From Mesostigma viride (Eukaryota > Streptophyta > Mesostigmatophyceae > Mesostigmatales > Mesostigmataceae), in NCBI GenBank assembly GCA_009746045.1, contig RPFO01000213.1, positions 3,885,179 through 3,949,178 on the forward strand: DNA of 64,000 bases, given 5' to 3'. The translations under genes and the position numbers were made by a program. Position 1 is the stretch's first letter. Each line of letters starts with the position of its first letter. Shown in pieces: positions 45,501 to 56,870 of this stretch. Under the pieces are notes generated by a model that was not told the origin of the DNA, searched no databases, and saw only the letters and a program-made list of their open reading frames with translations.

Positions 45501-48500
45501 TAATGCACACGCACATAACCACATACAGACGAGATAGGACCCTCGCGTGGCATGAAACCAGCTTCTTCCTGAGCTTGCACGGCTGACGTCATATGAAATC
45601 AGCGTCTTCCTGAGCTTGCACGGCTGATGTCATGCCAAGCGATATATCGGCGCATGCACACTGTTTTTTGGTGCGTTCGCGGTGGGATAATGGCCTACCC
45701 TTGGCCCTGCTCTTGGTGCCTATTCTTGGTGCCTATTCTTGGTGCCTATTCTTGGTGCCTATTCTTGGTGCCTATTCTTGGTGCCTATTCTTGGTGCCTA
45801 TTCTTGGTGCCTATTCTTGGTGCCCGTTCTTGCCCTAACCAGGACGTATCGTTTTCGGTATTATTTCCGTACTGTAACGCATCTTCCGGTGGGCGCTTCC
45901 TCTCTTGGTGCCCACATCTGGGTGCTTACTTGCAATCCTTTCTCTCCGTTTCGTAAATGTAACTTGGTTGGAGCACCTTTTCCGCCTCATCCCCCGCGCA
46001 CCTTCACAACCAGGTGCTCACCTCTCAATCCTTTCGGTTGATTCTTGGTCGCCCTCCGCCAGGTGTTCCGCCTCATCCCCCGTGCTCACAAGGCACTGCT
46101 TCCCCGCGAGGAGACGCCCGCCACCGAGCTGCTGTCGCTCTGGCTCCAGTCACTCACGCTCATCTCGGGCAAGGATGCCCGCGTGGCGGACCCACACTGT
46201 GAGCACTATGTCAACAGATATAGACTATGAGTACGATATTCTGGTATAAACTGCGAGCATTCCGTATCTAGATATCTACCCGATGTCTGGCCTGCGCTGG
46301 GTGTCTCGTTGATATACTGGTTATAGAGACTGGTTAATGTTCAATGAATACATGGATTGGGTTGTTTTGTGGAGGGTTGCGTTTGATTGTTTTTCTGTTC
46401 TTCAAGTTTTTGGTTGTCCTTTGCACTATGTGTCGTTAGACCTACCTCTCTGCCACAAACGCGAGGCATTTTCCCTTTCCCGCGCATCCATCTGCATGCA
46501 GCAGATCCTGCAGGGTCCCTTGGCTGCTGCCACCTGGCGCTCCGTGCAGCCATAATGCATGAGACAACGTTCAGAAAGGGAAGATGTGAAGTGGGATGAT
46601 GTTGTTCTCCTGTTCGAGATTCTGGGAGAAGGAATTCACCTGGTTTCCTGTGGTGCTGGCAGAGACCTTTTGGAGATGTTGTCGCCAAGATTGTGATTGG
46701 ATCTATGGCTGGCTTTTGGAGTTCTCGGACAAGGGCGGGGGGGAGAAAAATAGGGAGACATAGCGAGCGCATCAAGGGCGCGGTGGAGAAGGAATAGGGT
46801 GAAATAGCAGGTGCATCGAATAGGGGGAAATAGCGAGCGCATCGACTAGGAGGAAATAGTGAGCGCATCAAGGGGTGCATGCCAGCACCATTTACTGTGT
46901 ATATTTATTGATGTCCTGTAACGTCTGTCAGCGCCCATGAAAACCTGTGAATACCCATCTGTGCCAATTGAATGCCCATTTGTGCCCATCAATGCTCATC
47001 AATGCCCACCCATGCCCGTCAATGCGTGTCATTGCCGGAAAATCTCCGTGGGTGCTCCGTGGGTGCCGCTGATTGCCGCTAATGCCCACCGTCGCATTCC
47101 ATCTCCCCAATTATGCTAGCACACCAGTAATGCGAACACTGCTAATAATGCTAGCTCGTGCGGGCAGACGCTTCGCCACTTGCCTCGTTATACACACATT
47201 TGTATGCCCATGAATGCCCATGAATGCCCGTGAATGCCCATTACTGCCAATTCATGCCCATCAATGCCTTTGCTTGCCCTCCCTGCCCACACCCGGGGGC
47301 CGACGTCTTCTCCTCGTGCCCATGAATGCCCGTACATCATGTCGCTCGCCCTCCCTGCCCACACCCGGGAGCAGACGTCTTCTCCAAGTGCCTCAACCCG
47401 CCCGACCCTTGGGTGATCGACTGCGCGCTCCAAGTGCTTACTGACATCTGCGCCATCGTGCCGCGCGCTAGTCACAGCAGCCACCACCACCACGCGGCAA
47501 CGACCGTCGTCACAGGGTCGTTAGGGCAGCGGTACCAGCCGCCGCCCCGGCTCGTGGGCAGTGGAGTGAACGTGCTGTTGGGAGGGGGACCGGGCATGTT
47601 GGGAGAGGGAAATGGAACACAGGCGATGGGGGGTGGGGGAGCAGGGGGGCTGTCGGCGCGGCTGGCCCCTCCATCGGTGCGCTACGAGCCAACCCCGTAC
47701 GGTCTGCTGCTGGCATCCATGCCGGTATCGTTGGAGGCGTCCCTGCTGGCGGTGGAGGCAGGCACGTGGCCCGCGTGTCTCGTGGGATGGTGCACGCTGT
47801 GAGATGGAGGTGGTGCTATGTGATGGTGCTATGGGATGGTGCTATGGGATGGTGCTATGGGATGGTGCTATGGGATGGTGCTATGGGATGGTGCTATGGG
47901 ATGGTGCTATGCGATGGTGCTATGGGATGGTGCTATGGGATGGTGCTATGGGATGGTGCCATGTGATGGTGCTATGGGATGGTGCTATGGGATGGTGCTA
48001 TGGGATGGTGCTATGGGATGAGTGGCTACACTGTGATTTATTGTATGATGAGTGCCTGAATGGTGTCTCTTTTTGGTAAGTGCCAATATGATGCGTGCCA
48101 ATGTGGTGATTCCCTATGCGATGTGCCCAAGTGCCTATAGGGTGATTCCCTATGTGATGTGCTTATATCCTAAGTGCCTGTACGGTGGCCTGTGTCATGC
48201 TCCCATGATGCATCGTGTGTGATGTGCGAGGCAGCATGCCCGCGCGAAGCCCGCGCGATCGGTCTGGCATGTGATGCTACCGCCCGGTTGTCTCTTAAGT
48301 CCCATGGTCTGGCATGTGATGCTGCCGCCCGGTTGTCTCTTACGTCCCATGGTCTGGCATGTGGTGCTGCCGCCCGGTTGTCTCTTAAGTCCCATGGTCT
48401 GGCATGTGATGCTGCCGCCCGGTTGTCTCTTACGTCTCATGGTCTGGCATGTGATGCTGCCGCCCGGTTGTCTCTTACGTCTCATGGTCTGGCATGTGAT

Positions 48501-51500
48501 GCTACCGCCCGGTTGTCTCCTTTCTGCTGTCCGCCGTGCCGTGCCGCCACGCACGCAGGCCGCCGGGGCCTCATGCGCGAGGGCGCGATCCTCGCGGGCC
48601 TGTTGAGCGCGAAAGCGTACCCAATCCTCCGCCCCTTTGGCGACGCGGAGCGCTACCGCCGCACGCTGGCGCAAATGGGGATGCCCCCGCACGTGGGCCC
48701 TGACGACGACGCCTACGTGCTGCTGCTGAACCTGGTGTCCGTGCTATTCTGGGAGCGCGAGTGGAGGGACGCGCGCCGGTGGCGACGGCTCGGGTTTGGT
48801 GGTGGCAAGCCCACCGGGCGGGAGGCCTACTGGGCGGGGGCGGGCCACGGCGTGGCAGAGGGACAGCAAGTCGAGGAGGACGATGGCGTCGGCGGGTACC
48901 TTCATGGGGGCGGCGGCGAGGAGGGCGCCTGGTGTCGTCGACACGGTCTCATCCCGTCGTCGCTTCACGCGGTCCAGGAGACAGGTGGGGCGCAGGGACG
49001 GGAAGTGACAAGGGGGTGAAATGGGGAGGAGAAGGGTTTAAGAGGGGGGTGAGGAGGGGAGGAGGAGGGGAGGAGGAGGGTGGTAAGAAGGGGATGAAGA
49101 GGGGAGGAGGAGGATGTTAAGAAGGGAATGAAGAGGGGATGAGGAGGTGAGGAAGAGGGGATGAGGAGGGGAAGAGACATTGTCAAGGAAAACAATAAGA
49201 CGGAAGTTTAATAGTTATGAACTCAGCACAACCAGCTGATGCCGCAAGGGACTTGGGAGCACACCAGAATACACTACACAGCTGGGTCGGCTGGATGAGT
49301 GAGCCGTCTAGGGAAAGAGGTTGCTACGCCCCATTCTCTGTGTGCGAATGCTCACGCACTTCTCGTGTGTGTCTACGGTCGCTCCCCTCCTGCAGCGGAC
49401 ATCATCGTCGAGGCCATCCACCGCGCGCGGCCCGACTTCCTGCCGCTGAGCTACCGCACGGGACCGCCCGCCTATTTTGGTAGCGGGGAGCCGGTCCACC
49501 ACCCGAGCTGTCGTTGTCTGGCTGTGGGGGGGGCATGGGATGCGAGTCCGGCGCCACATGATGTTTGCCCAGGCACAGGTACGCGTGGGTATGCATCATA
49601 TTTGCCCCACGTTGGTACAATCAGAGGGCCGTGCACATGGAGCATTTGTTAGTTTCTGTGCTGGCTTGTGCATGCGTGATGCTGTGTCATGCGTGATGCT
49701 TTCTGATGACAATGCGTGATGCTGTGTCATGCGTGATGCTTTCTGATGACAATGCGTGATGCTGTGTCATGCGTGATGCTTTCTGATGACAATGCGTGAT
49801 GCTTTCTGATGACAATGCGCGATGCTTTCTGATGACAATGCGTGATGCTTTCTGATGACAATGCGTGATGCTGTGTCATGCGTGATGCTTTCTGATGACA
49901 ATGCGTGATGCTGTGTCATGCGTGATGCTTTCTGATGACAATGCATGATGCTGTGTCATGCGTGATGCTTTCTGATGACAATGCGTGATGCTTTCTGATG
50001 ACAATGCGTGATGCTGTGTCATGCGTGATGCTTTCTGATGACAATGCGCGATGCTTTCTGATGACAATGCGTGATGCTGTGTCATGTGTGATGCTTTCTG
50101 ATGACAATGCGTGATGCTTTCTGATGACAATGCGTGATGCTGTGTCATGCGTGATGCTTTCTGATGACAATGCGTGATGCTGTGTCATGCGTGATGCTTT
50201 CTGATGACAATGCGTGATGCTTTCTGATGACAATGCGCGATGCTGCGCCATGCGTGATGCTTTCTGATGACAATGCGTGATGCTGTGTCATGCGTGATGC
50301 TTTCTGATGACAATGCGTGATGCTTTCTGATGACAATGCGTGATGCTGTGTCATGCGTGATGCTTGCTGATGACAATGCGTGATGCTGTGTCATGCGTGA
50401 TGCTTTCTGATGACAATGCGTGATGCTGTGTCATGCGTGATGCTTTCTGATGACAATGCGTGATGCTTTCTGATGACAATGCGTGATGCTGTGTCATGCG
50501 TGATGCTTTCTGATGACAATGCGTGATGCTGTGTCATGCGTGATGCTTTCTGATGACAATGCGTGATGCTGTGTCATGCGTGATGCTTTCTGATGACAAT
50601 GCGTGATGCTGTGTCATGCGTGATGCTTTCTGATGACAATGCGTGATGCTTTCTGATGACAATGCGCGATGCTTTCTGATGACAATGCGTGATGCTTTCT
50701 GATGACAATGCGTGATGCTGTGTCATGCGTGATGCTTTCTGATGACAATGCGTGATGCTGTGTCATGCGTGATGCTTTCTGATGACAATGCATGATGCTG
50801 TGTCATGCGTGATGCTTTCTGATGACAATGCGTGATGCTTTCTGATGACAATGCGTGATGCTGTGTCATGCGTGATGCTTTCTGATGACAATGCGCGATG
50901 CTTTCTGATGACAATGCGTGATGCTGTGTCATGTGTGATGCTTTCTGATGACAATGCGTGATGCTTTCTGATGACAATGCGTGATGCTGTGTCATGCGTG
51001 ATGCTTTCTGATGACAATGCGTGATGCTGTGTCATGCGTGATGCTTTCTGATGACAATGCGTGATGCTTTCTGATGACAATGCGCGATGCTGCGCCATGC
51101 GTGATGCTTTCTGATGACAATGCGTGATGCTGTGTCATGCGTGATGCTTTCTGATGACAATGCGTGATGCTTTCTGATGACAATGCGTGATGCTGTGTCA
51201 TGCGTGATGCTTGCTGATGACAATGCGTGATGCTGTGTCATGCGTGATGCTTTCTGATGACAATGCGTGATGCTGTGTCATGCGTGATGCTTTCTGATGA
51301 CAATGCGTGATGCTTTCTGATGACAATGCGCGATGCTGCGCCATGCGTGATGCTTTCTGATGACAATGCGTGATGCTGTGTCATGCGTGATGCTTTCTGA
51401 TGACAATGCGTGATGCTTTCTGATGACAATGCGTGATGCTGTGTCATGCGTGATGCTTGCTGATGACAATGCGTGATGCTGTGTCATGCGTGATGCTTTC

Positions 51501-54500
51501 TGATGACAATGCGTGATGCTGTGTCATGCGTGATGCTTTCTGATGACAATGCGTGATGCTTTCTGATGACAATGCGTGATGCTGTGTCATGCGTGATGCT
51601 TTCTGATGACAATGCGTGATGCTGTGTCATGCGTGATGCTTTCTGATGACAATGCGTGATGCTGTGTCATGCGTGATGCTTTCTGATGACAATGCGTGAT
51701 GCTGTGTCATGCGTGATGCTTTCTGATGACAATGCGTGATGCTGTGTCATGCGTGATGCTTTCTGATGACAATTCGTGATGCTGTGTCATGCGTGATGCT
51801 TTCTGATGACAATGCGTGATGCTTTCTGATGACAATGCGTGATGCTGTGTCATGCGTGATGCTGTCTGATGACAATGCGTGATGCTGTGTCATGCGTGAT
51901 GCTTTCTGATGACAATGCGCGATGCTGCGCCATGCGTGATGCTTTCTGACGACAATGCGTGATGCTGTGTCATGCGTGATGCTTTCTGATGACAATGCGT
52001 GATGCTGTGTCATGCGTGATGCTTTCTGATGACAATGCGTGATGCTGTGTCATGCGTGATGCTTTCTGATGACAATGCGTGATGCTGTGTCATGCGCGAT
52101 GCTTTCTGATGACAATGCGTGATGCTTTCTGATGACAATGCGTGATGCTGTGTCATGCGTGATGCTTTCTGATGACAATGCGTGATGCTGTGTCATGCTG
52201 TGCTATATGACGCTGCCTGGTGACACACTGTCGCTATCGCAGCTATTAATACTGAAAGTCTTGTTGTTTAGCCCATGGGTTAATATTGTCGACCTTTGTT
52301 GTTTTGCTGGATCCATGTCCCTGTGCTGACCACTCGTAACCTCTTGCCCCTGCCCCTTAACGTTTGCTCTCGCACGCGGTGTGCTTGGCATTATCGCGGA
52401 CGGTTGCCACACATGACAGGCCTGGAGGGCGGCGGGCTCCCCTGGTACACCAAAGAGGACGCCGACTTCCTCTACTCCCTCGTGGTGGCGGCCGTTAGCA
52501 GCGAGATCGTGGCCCACATGGCGAAGCGCAGTGCTCCCCACAACAAGCCAAACCCTATGTCCAGGGGCAGCACTTGTCCTAACGGCCAGCCAAGCCACAT
52601 GGCCAAGGGCAGCGCTTGCAAGGCCTCCCAAGGCAGCTCTTGCCCTAGCGACGCGCCCGTGCATAAGCACATGTCCCAGGTCAGTGCTGCCAACGGCAAG
52701 GCCAAGTTTGATGGCCAGAACAATTGTCCTCATGACAAGAGGACCACAAACCTCCCACGTGCTGAGGGGGCACCCCCAGGTGGTGCTTCCAGTTCCGCTA
52801 TTCCGCCTCGTCCCAGGGATGGCCGCACCCAGCTTGAGGCAGTCACTTCCAGGGAGGGCGCTGACCATTCAAAGGGGGAGGGCGGAGATGACCCAGGTGG
52901 ACCGCCCCTCTGCACCTTCTTCCAGCGGGGGCGCTGCAACCGGGGCGAGGCGTGCGCGTTCCGCCACGTGGCGGCGCCCGCGATCGCCGCCTGTCCAGCG
53001 CACGAGAGCGGCCAGGGGTGCCCCCGGGGGCGTGGTTGCCCGCGCTCCCACGCCAACTGGGCATCACTCCCTTGGTCGCCGCCCTCTTTTCCTGAGCTGG
53101 CTGTTGTGCCGGAACCGCCCGCGCATGTGGGCCCCTCAGGCAAACATGCTGGCCAGCGTGGACCGCAAGAGGGGCCTGGCGTCCCCTGTAAGGACGCGAG
53201 CCACACGATCCTGCATCCCCCTGGCACGCAGGGCGCTGCGGTGGCGGCGGAGGTGGTTGGGTGCGATGGCCGGTCCCCTCTATTGGACTGCCCCTCTCCC
53301 GGTGGCTTTGTGCTGGTCGTGGGCGACGACGACCTGTCGTTCGGGGAGGGCATGGCGCTGGCCATCCTGCGCTCCCCCAACTTCCATGTGCAGCGCATGG
53401 GTCACATGGACCAGCGGCAATCGCAATCAGCCGCCTCTCCGCTACGTCAGTGCTCAAACACCTCTGCTGGCCTGCCTACTAGTAATAGTAATCAAAGCAG
53501 TAATCCGATGGCCATGGTCGGCCAAGCTCATGGTATACCAGGAGGGGAGGCATCTGTATTACATACTACTAATGCTGTCTCTGGCATGGCCATGGACAAT
53601 CTCGGGGGCAGCACGAACCCTGCTATCGTGCTCTCCTCGCCCTTGACAGAAGAAGGGTTGCGGCAGAGGTTCGGGGGGGAGGTGTCGGCTCGGCTACGGC
53701 GGCTGGCGCCTTTCCGGCCCTCCTTGCAAGCGGTCACGTCCTTGGACCCGACCCAGCTTCCCGATGCGTGGGTGTTTAAAACTTCTTCTTCTTCTTCTTC
53801 TTCTTCGCGAGAGGAAAGCGGATGGGCAGTGGGTTTGTGTCCTTCTTCTTCGTTTCCCTTTCGGGAAGATGGCGCTGGGGCGTCTGATTTATCTTCGTCC
53901 TTTCGGGAAGATGGCACCGATGGAAGCGGCTGCGGGGAGGCTGGTCCATTTGGTGTCCGTCCTTATTCCGGGAGGTATAGTAGTAGAGGTAGTAATTATG
54001 GCTTCAATGGATATAATAATGGTCCCTGTCAGGGGGGTCACCCTCGTCGTGATGCTGGCGTCTGCGTCTCCATGGCCCACTGCTGCCGCATCGTGTGGGC
54101 ATTCCCCCGCGGAATCGTGACGGATGCCGTCAGCAAGGACCGGCACGTGTCGCGACTGGCCGCGTTCTTTCGCGCCGCCGCCGCCGCCGGGTTGAAGGAG
54201 CGGCTACGCCCACCGTGCTTCGTGGGGATGCCTGGTGGCAGTGACTATGACCACTATGTTGGTCAGTACCCGGCCGGCATGCCTCCTTTATCATCTGTGC
54301 CATCAGTCAAGGGGGCGGTTTATGGGCCTACCTCCCGTGAGGTGGTCCTAGTTCTGTGCAACGACCGATTCTCTCACTGGAAGGTGGAGTCGATCGCCAG
54401 GGAGTGCTTTTTTTTCCTGCGTGGCTACTGGCCATTCCACGCGGCACACCTCCCTGGGTATATCCCCTGGTGGGAAGCGCAGGATAGTAAGTCCCAGGCC

Positions 54501-54572
54501 ATGGACAAGCCCACGGTGTACTGCTTCCGCCTGTGCCTGCCTCCAATGGAGCGGTTTGGTGGCTATGTATGA
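39591..54572 (+). CDS. DExH-box RNA helicase with CCCH zinc fingers (plant DExH8-like), 9 exons
   Basis: Exons 39591-39656, 40782-41142, 42464-42538, 43309-45041, 46063-46198, 47375-47761, 48559-48984, 49396-49578 and 52420-54572. Every phase matches and 1839 codons stay open. ACCATGG surrounds the start. Motif I is GDTGSGKT (33-40), Ia TQPRRLAVVSVA, II DEVH (133-136), III SAT (165-167), IV FLVFLPTYRDLE, V ATNIAESSVTV (685), VI QRAGRTGR (733-740). A winged-helix part (CLNPPDPWVIDCALQ, YGLLLASMPVSLEA) and LMREGAILAGLLSAKAYPI follow. Two CCCH fingers come next: C1287-x7-C-x5-C-x3-H and C1314-x8-C-x5-C-x3-H. The C-terminal domain has VLVVGDDDLSF (~1418) and NDRFSHWKVESIARECFFFL (~1768), like the end of plant DExH8 proteins. 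About 390 low-complexity residues are inserted between motifs III and IV. Expected role: ATP-dependent RNA remodelling. Intron 6 starts with GC. Confidence 0.88.
41868..41978. repeat. 10-bp tandem repeat in helicase intron 2
   Basis: About eleven AATCGTCATC units with TCGTC variants. Earlier in the same intron (41290-41520) a ~50-bp unit with GGAGGGAAGCATGTGCTATA recurs. Confidence 0.92.
45709..45831. repeat. 13-bp minisatellite in helicase intron 4
   Basis: About nine copies of ATTCTTGGTGCCT, nearly perfect. Confidence 0.95.
46930..47360. repeat. ATGCCCAT-rich repeats and a duplicated acceptor region in helicase intron 5
   Basis: AATGCCCATNNNTGCC words recur throughout. CCTCCCTGCCCACACCCGGG...GACGTCTTCTCC occurs at 47278 and again at 47350, where the exon begins (47375). 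The first copy lacks the CAG (GGGGGCCGACGTC) and diverges after TCTCC. Confidence 0.75.
47809..48020. repeat. 13-bp minisatellite in helicase intron 6
   Basis: About 16 copies of GGGATGGTGCTAT, starting some 50 bp after the GC donor at 47762. Confidence 0.95.
48262..48526. repeat. 45-bp tandem repeat ending at an acceptor region
   Basis: Six units of 45 bp (TGGTCTGGCATGTGATGCTG then CCGCCCGGTTGTCTCTTA...). The unit length is a multiple of three and free of stops in frames on both strands, so it looks coding but lies within intron 6, just before the 48559 acceptor. Confidence 0.93.
49660..52197. repeat. 2.5-kb satellite in helicase intron 8 with nested higher-order repeats
   Basis: Built from two modules, GATGCTTTCTGATGACAATG (+CGT, 23 bp) and GATGCTGTGTCATGCGT (17 bp), in varying order. 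Blocks repeat at higher order: 49876-50394 recurs at 50723-51241 (847-bp period) and 50992-51241 recurs at 51238-51487 (246-bp period), with identical translated frames. It fills most of the 2841-bp intron. Confidence 0.97.
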
Positions 54573-54740
54573 TCTTTGCTTTGGTTGCAACAGCCCAGGG
54601 CCCACCTTGATCCTTTAGATATACTGCAGTAATGAATGCATGTGTTTGTTGCTCTGGACACGTCCACTAGAACTGCTCTGCGTTCCTTCCTGATTTGCTG
54701 CAAACGCATATGGACTGGCCACCCGAAAGCAAGAATATCG

Positions 54741-54984
54741 AGTGGGATGGGATGGGATGGGATGGGATGGGATGGGATGGGATGGGATGGGATGGGATGG
54801 GATGGGATGGGATGGGATGGGATGGGATGGGATGGGATGGGATGGGATGGGATGGGATGGGATGGGATGGGATGGGATGGGATGGGATGGGATGGGATGG
54901 GATGGGATGGGATGGGATGGGATGGGATGGGATGGGATGGGATGGGATGGGATGGGATGGGATGCGATAGGATGGGATGGGATT
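54741..54984. repeat. (GGGAT)n satellite, left block
   Basis: About 48 GGGAT units, starting ~170 bp after the helicase stop codon and ending where a minus-strand HAL1-like copy begins. Confidence 0.98.
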
Positions 54985-56188
54985 AGTAACATAACTCCGT
55001 TGGGAGTACATGTAGCACATATCCCGGAGAAGGGGCATATGGCTTTTGATACATTCTGGGCAACTTCCTGCAAGAGTGGAATGTAAGCGACACTTGCTCT
55101 AGGTGCCTCAAGGGCACCGGCACCACCATGCTGTCTCGGGTTCAACGGCCAACTAAGGGGATCCCGGCACGGGGGAGGAAGATCATCATGGCTATACAAG
55201 AGCTAGGGCATGGCTTCTCAACAGAGAGCGTCTCTCTGCATAGGCATAGCATGGCTAAAATCTTACTGCAACATCCGTGGGAGGTCCCAAATGTATAGGC
55301 AGGGCGTGGCTAAATTCTGAAGGCATCATCCATGGGGGCCATTATGGGCGCACATGCGCGTGGGCCTCATGCTAGGCTAAGCCTGACTAATCTACACTAC
55401 TGGTATATATTCCCTAGTCTGAGGTGGCAGGAGGGGCCTGCCCATGTGGCTTGTGGTCAACGTGGATGACCGCCCCCCTCCAGTGTACCGGCTTCCCCCT
55501 TGTGCTCTGCCGGAGCTGAAGGTAGGTCGGCCATAGCTCGCGTCGCCGCTGTTGCTGGGCCAGGGTCAAGTCGTCGTCCAGCGTGAAGCGAGACCCCGAG
55601 AGCTTCTTGCGGCATTTAAGGAACGACAGCTTGTCCGACATGTACTTAGAGGTGAGGAGCACGGGTGCCGGGCCAGCCTTACCCCGCGCGCGGGGGAGGC
55701 GGACAGCCGACATCCGCAGCTCACCAGTGAGTTGCATGGGGGCAAGAATGTCACGCTTAAACGCTATGGCAAGAGTCTCCGAGTTCTCACCTGCCGGCTG
55801 GCCGAAGTGCTTGACGATGACATTGTGGCTGCGCTGGGTGATGTCGGCCTCCTCGCGAAGGTCGAGGGCTTGTTGCTTGAGCTGTGCTGCGATGGTGGAG
55901 GTGGTGGAGGTGGTATGATGCTTAAGCAAGTCCGCCCAGGTGAAGGGAGCATCGCCAGCCGGGCCAGCAGATGCCGGCTGGGCGCAGCGATGTCCTTCAC
56001 CGCCCGGGCGGTGAGGCCGGCGGTGTCATGAAAGCTCTCAAGGGCCGTGGCGGTGGCTTGGAGGCGCTGGTCGAGGTCGAGGAGCTGGGCCGTGATGTCG
56101 GCAGTGGAGGCGGAAAGGGCAGTGGAGGTGGAGGCGACGGTGGTGGAAAGGTGAGGAAGCTCAGCAGCCAACGTGCCGCCCATGGGTT
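54985..56188 (-). mobile_element. ORF1-only (HAL1-like) copy inside the (GGGAT)n satellite
   Basis: Reading the minus strand from 56188: MGGTLAAELPHLSTT..., a proline run, LKHHTTSTTSTIAAQL, then KCRKKLSGSRFTLDDDL and the stop at 55414. These match the ORF1 at 12837-14347 and 34891-35120. About 430 bp of 3' UTR and an ACTCC-GTTG-GGAGT hairpin (54995-55008) follow. A frame change near 55930 breaks the ORF. There is no ORF2. The same satellite in the same orientation lies on both sides. Confidence 0.85.
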
Positions 56189-56625
56189 GGGATGGAATGG
56201 GATGGGATGGGATGGGATGGGATGGGATGGGATGGGATGGGATGGGATGGGATGGGATGGGATGGGATGGGATGGGATGGGATGGGATGGGATGGGATGG
56301 GATGGGATGGGATGGGATGGGATGGGATGGGATGGGATGGGATGGGATGGGATGGGATGGGATGGGATGGGATGGGATGGGATGGGATGCCCAGGATGGG
56401 ATGCCCAGGATGGGATGGGATGGGATGCCCAGGATGGGATGGGATGGGATGCCCAGGATGGGATGGGATGGGATGGGATGGGATGGGATGGGATGGGATG
56501 GGATGGGATGGGATGGGATGGGATGGGATGGGATGGGATGGGATGGGATGGGATGGGATGGGATGGGATGGGATGGGATGGGATGGGATGGGATGGGATG
56601 GGATGGGATGGGATGGGATGGGATA
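56189..56625. repeat. (GGGAT)n satellite, right block
   Basis: About 85 GGGAT units, interrupted near 56390-56460 by four GCCCAGGAT variants. The frames repeating MGWDG or IPSHP are artefacts. Confidence 0.98.
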
Positions 56626-56764
56626 TAGGGCTCTGGACCATGGGGCACCCTTACTACTGCATCCACGCTATGCTTTTGCTATGCCAATCGAAGCTTTATT
56701 GCACCCACAGTTGGGCCTGCACCATGATGCAGAGAGAGAAGCCACTCTGGCCTGCCCACTTGAA

Positions 56765-56870
56765 GCAGCGAGAGAAGCTAGGGCGCCCTCCCCCCTTCTC
56801 GTTGTGTATATATGGTTGAAGGTTCCATTATTGGCACCCATGTGACGCAGTCACGTGCTTTTGATTGATT
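56765..56870 (+). mobile_element. LINE 3'-end module
   Basis: GAGAGAAGCTAGGGCGCCC, GGTTGAAGGTTCC and CCCATGTGACGCAGTCACGTG, then ATTGATT. Same module as 24025-24130; no coding part attached. Confidence 0.8.

Noticed and set aside
49660-52197. Regular short repeats resembling a CRISPR array
   Set aside because: The units are contiguous 17- and 23-bp modules without unique spacers, inside an intron of a eukaryotic gene; it is a satellite.
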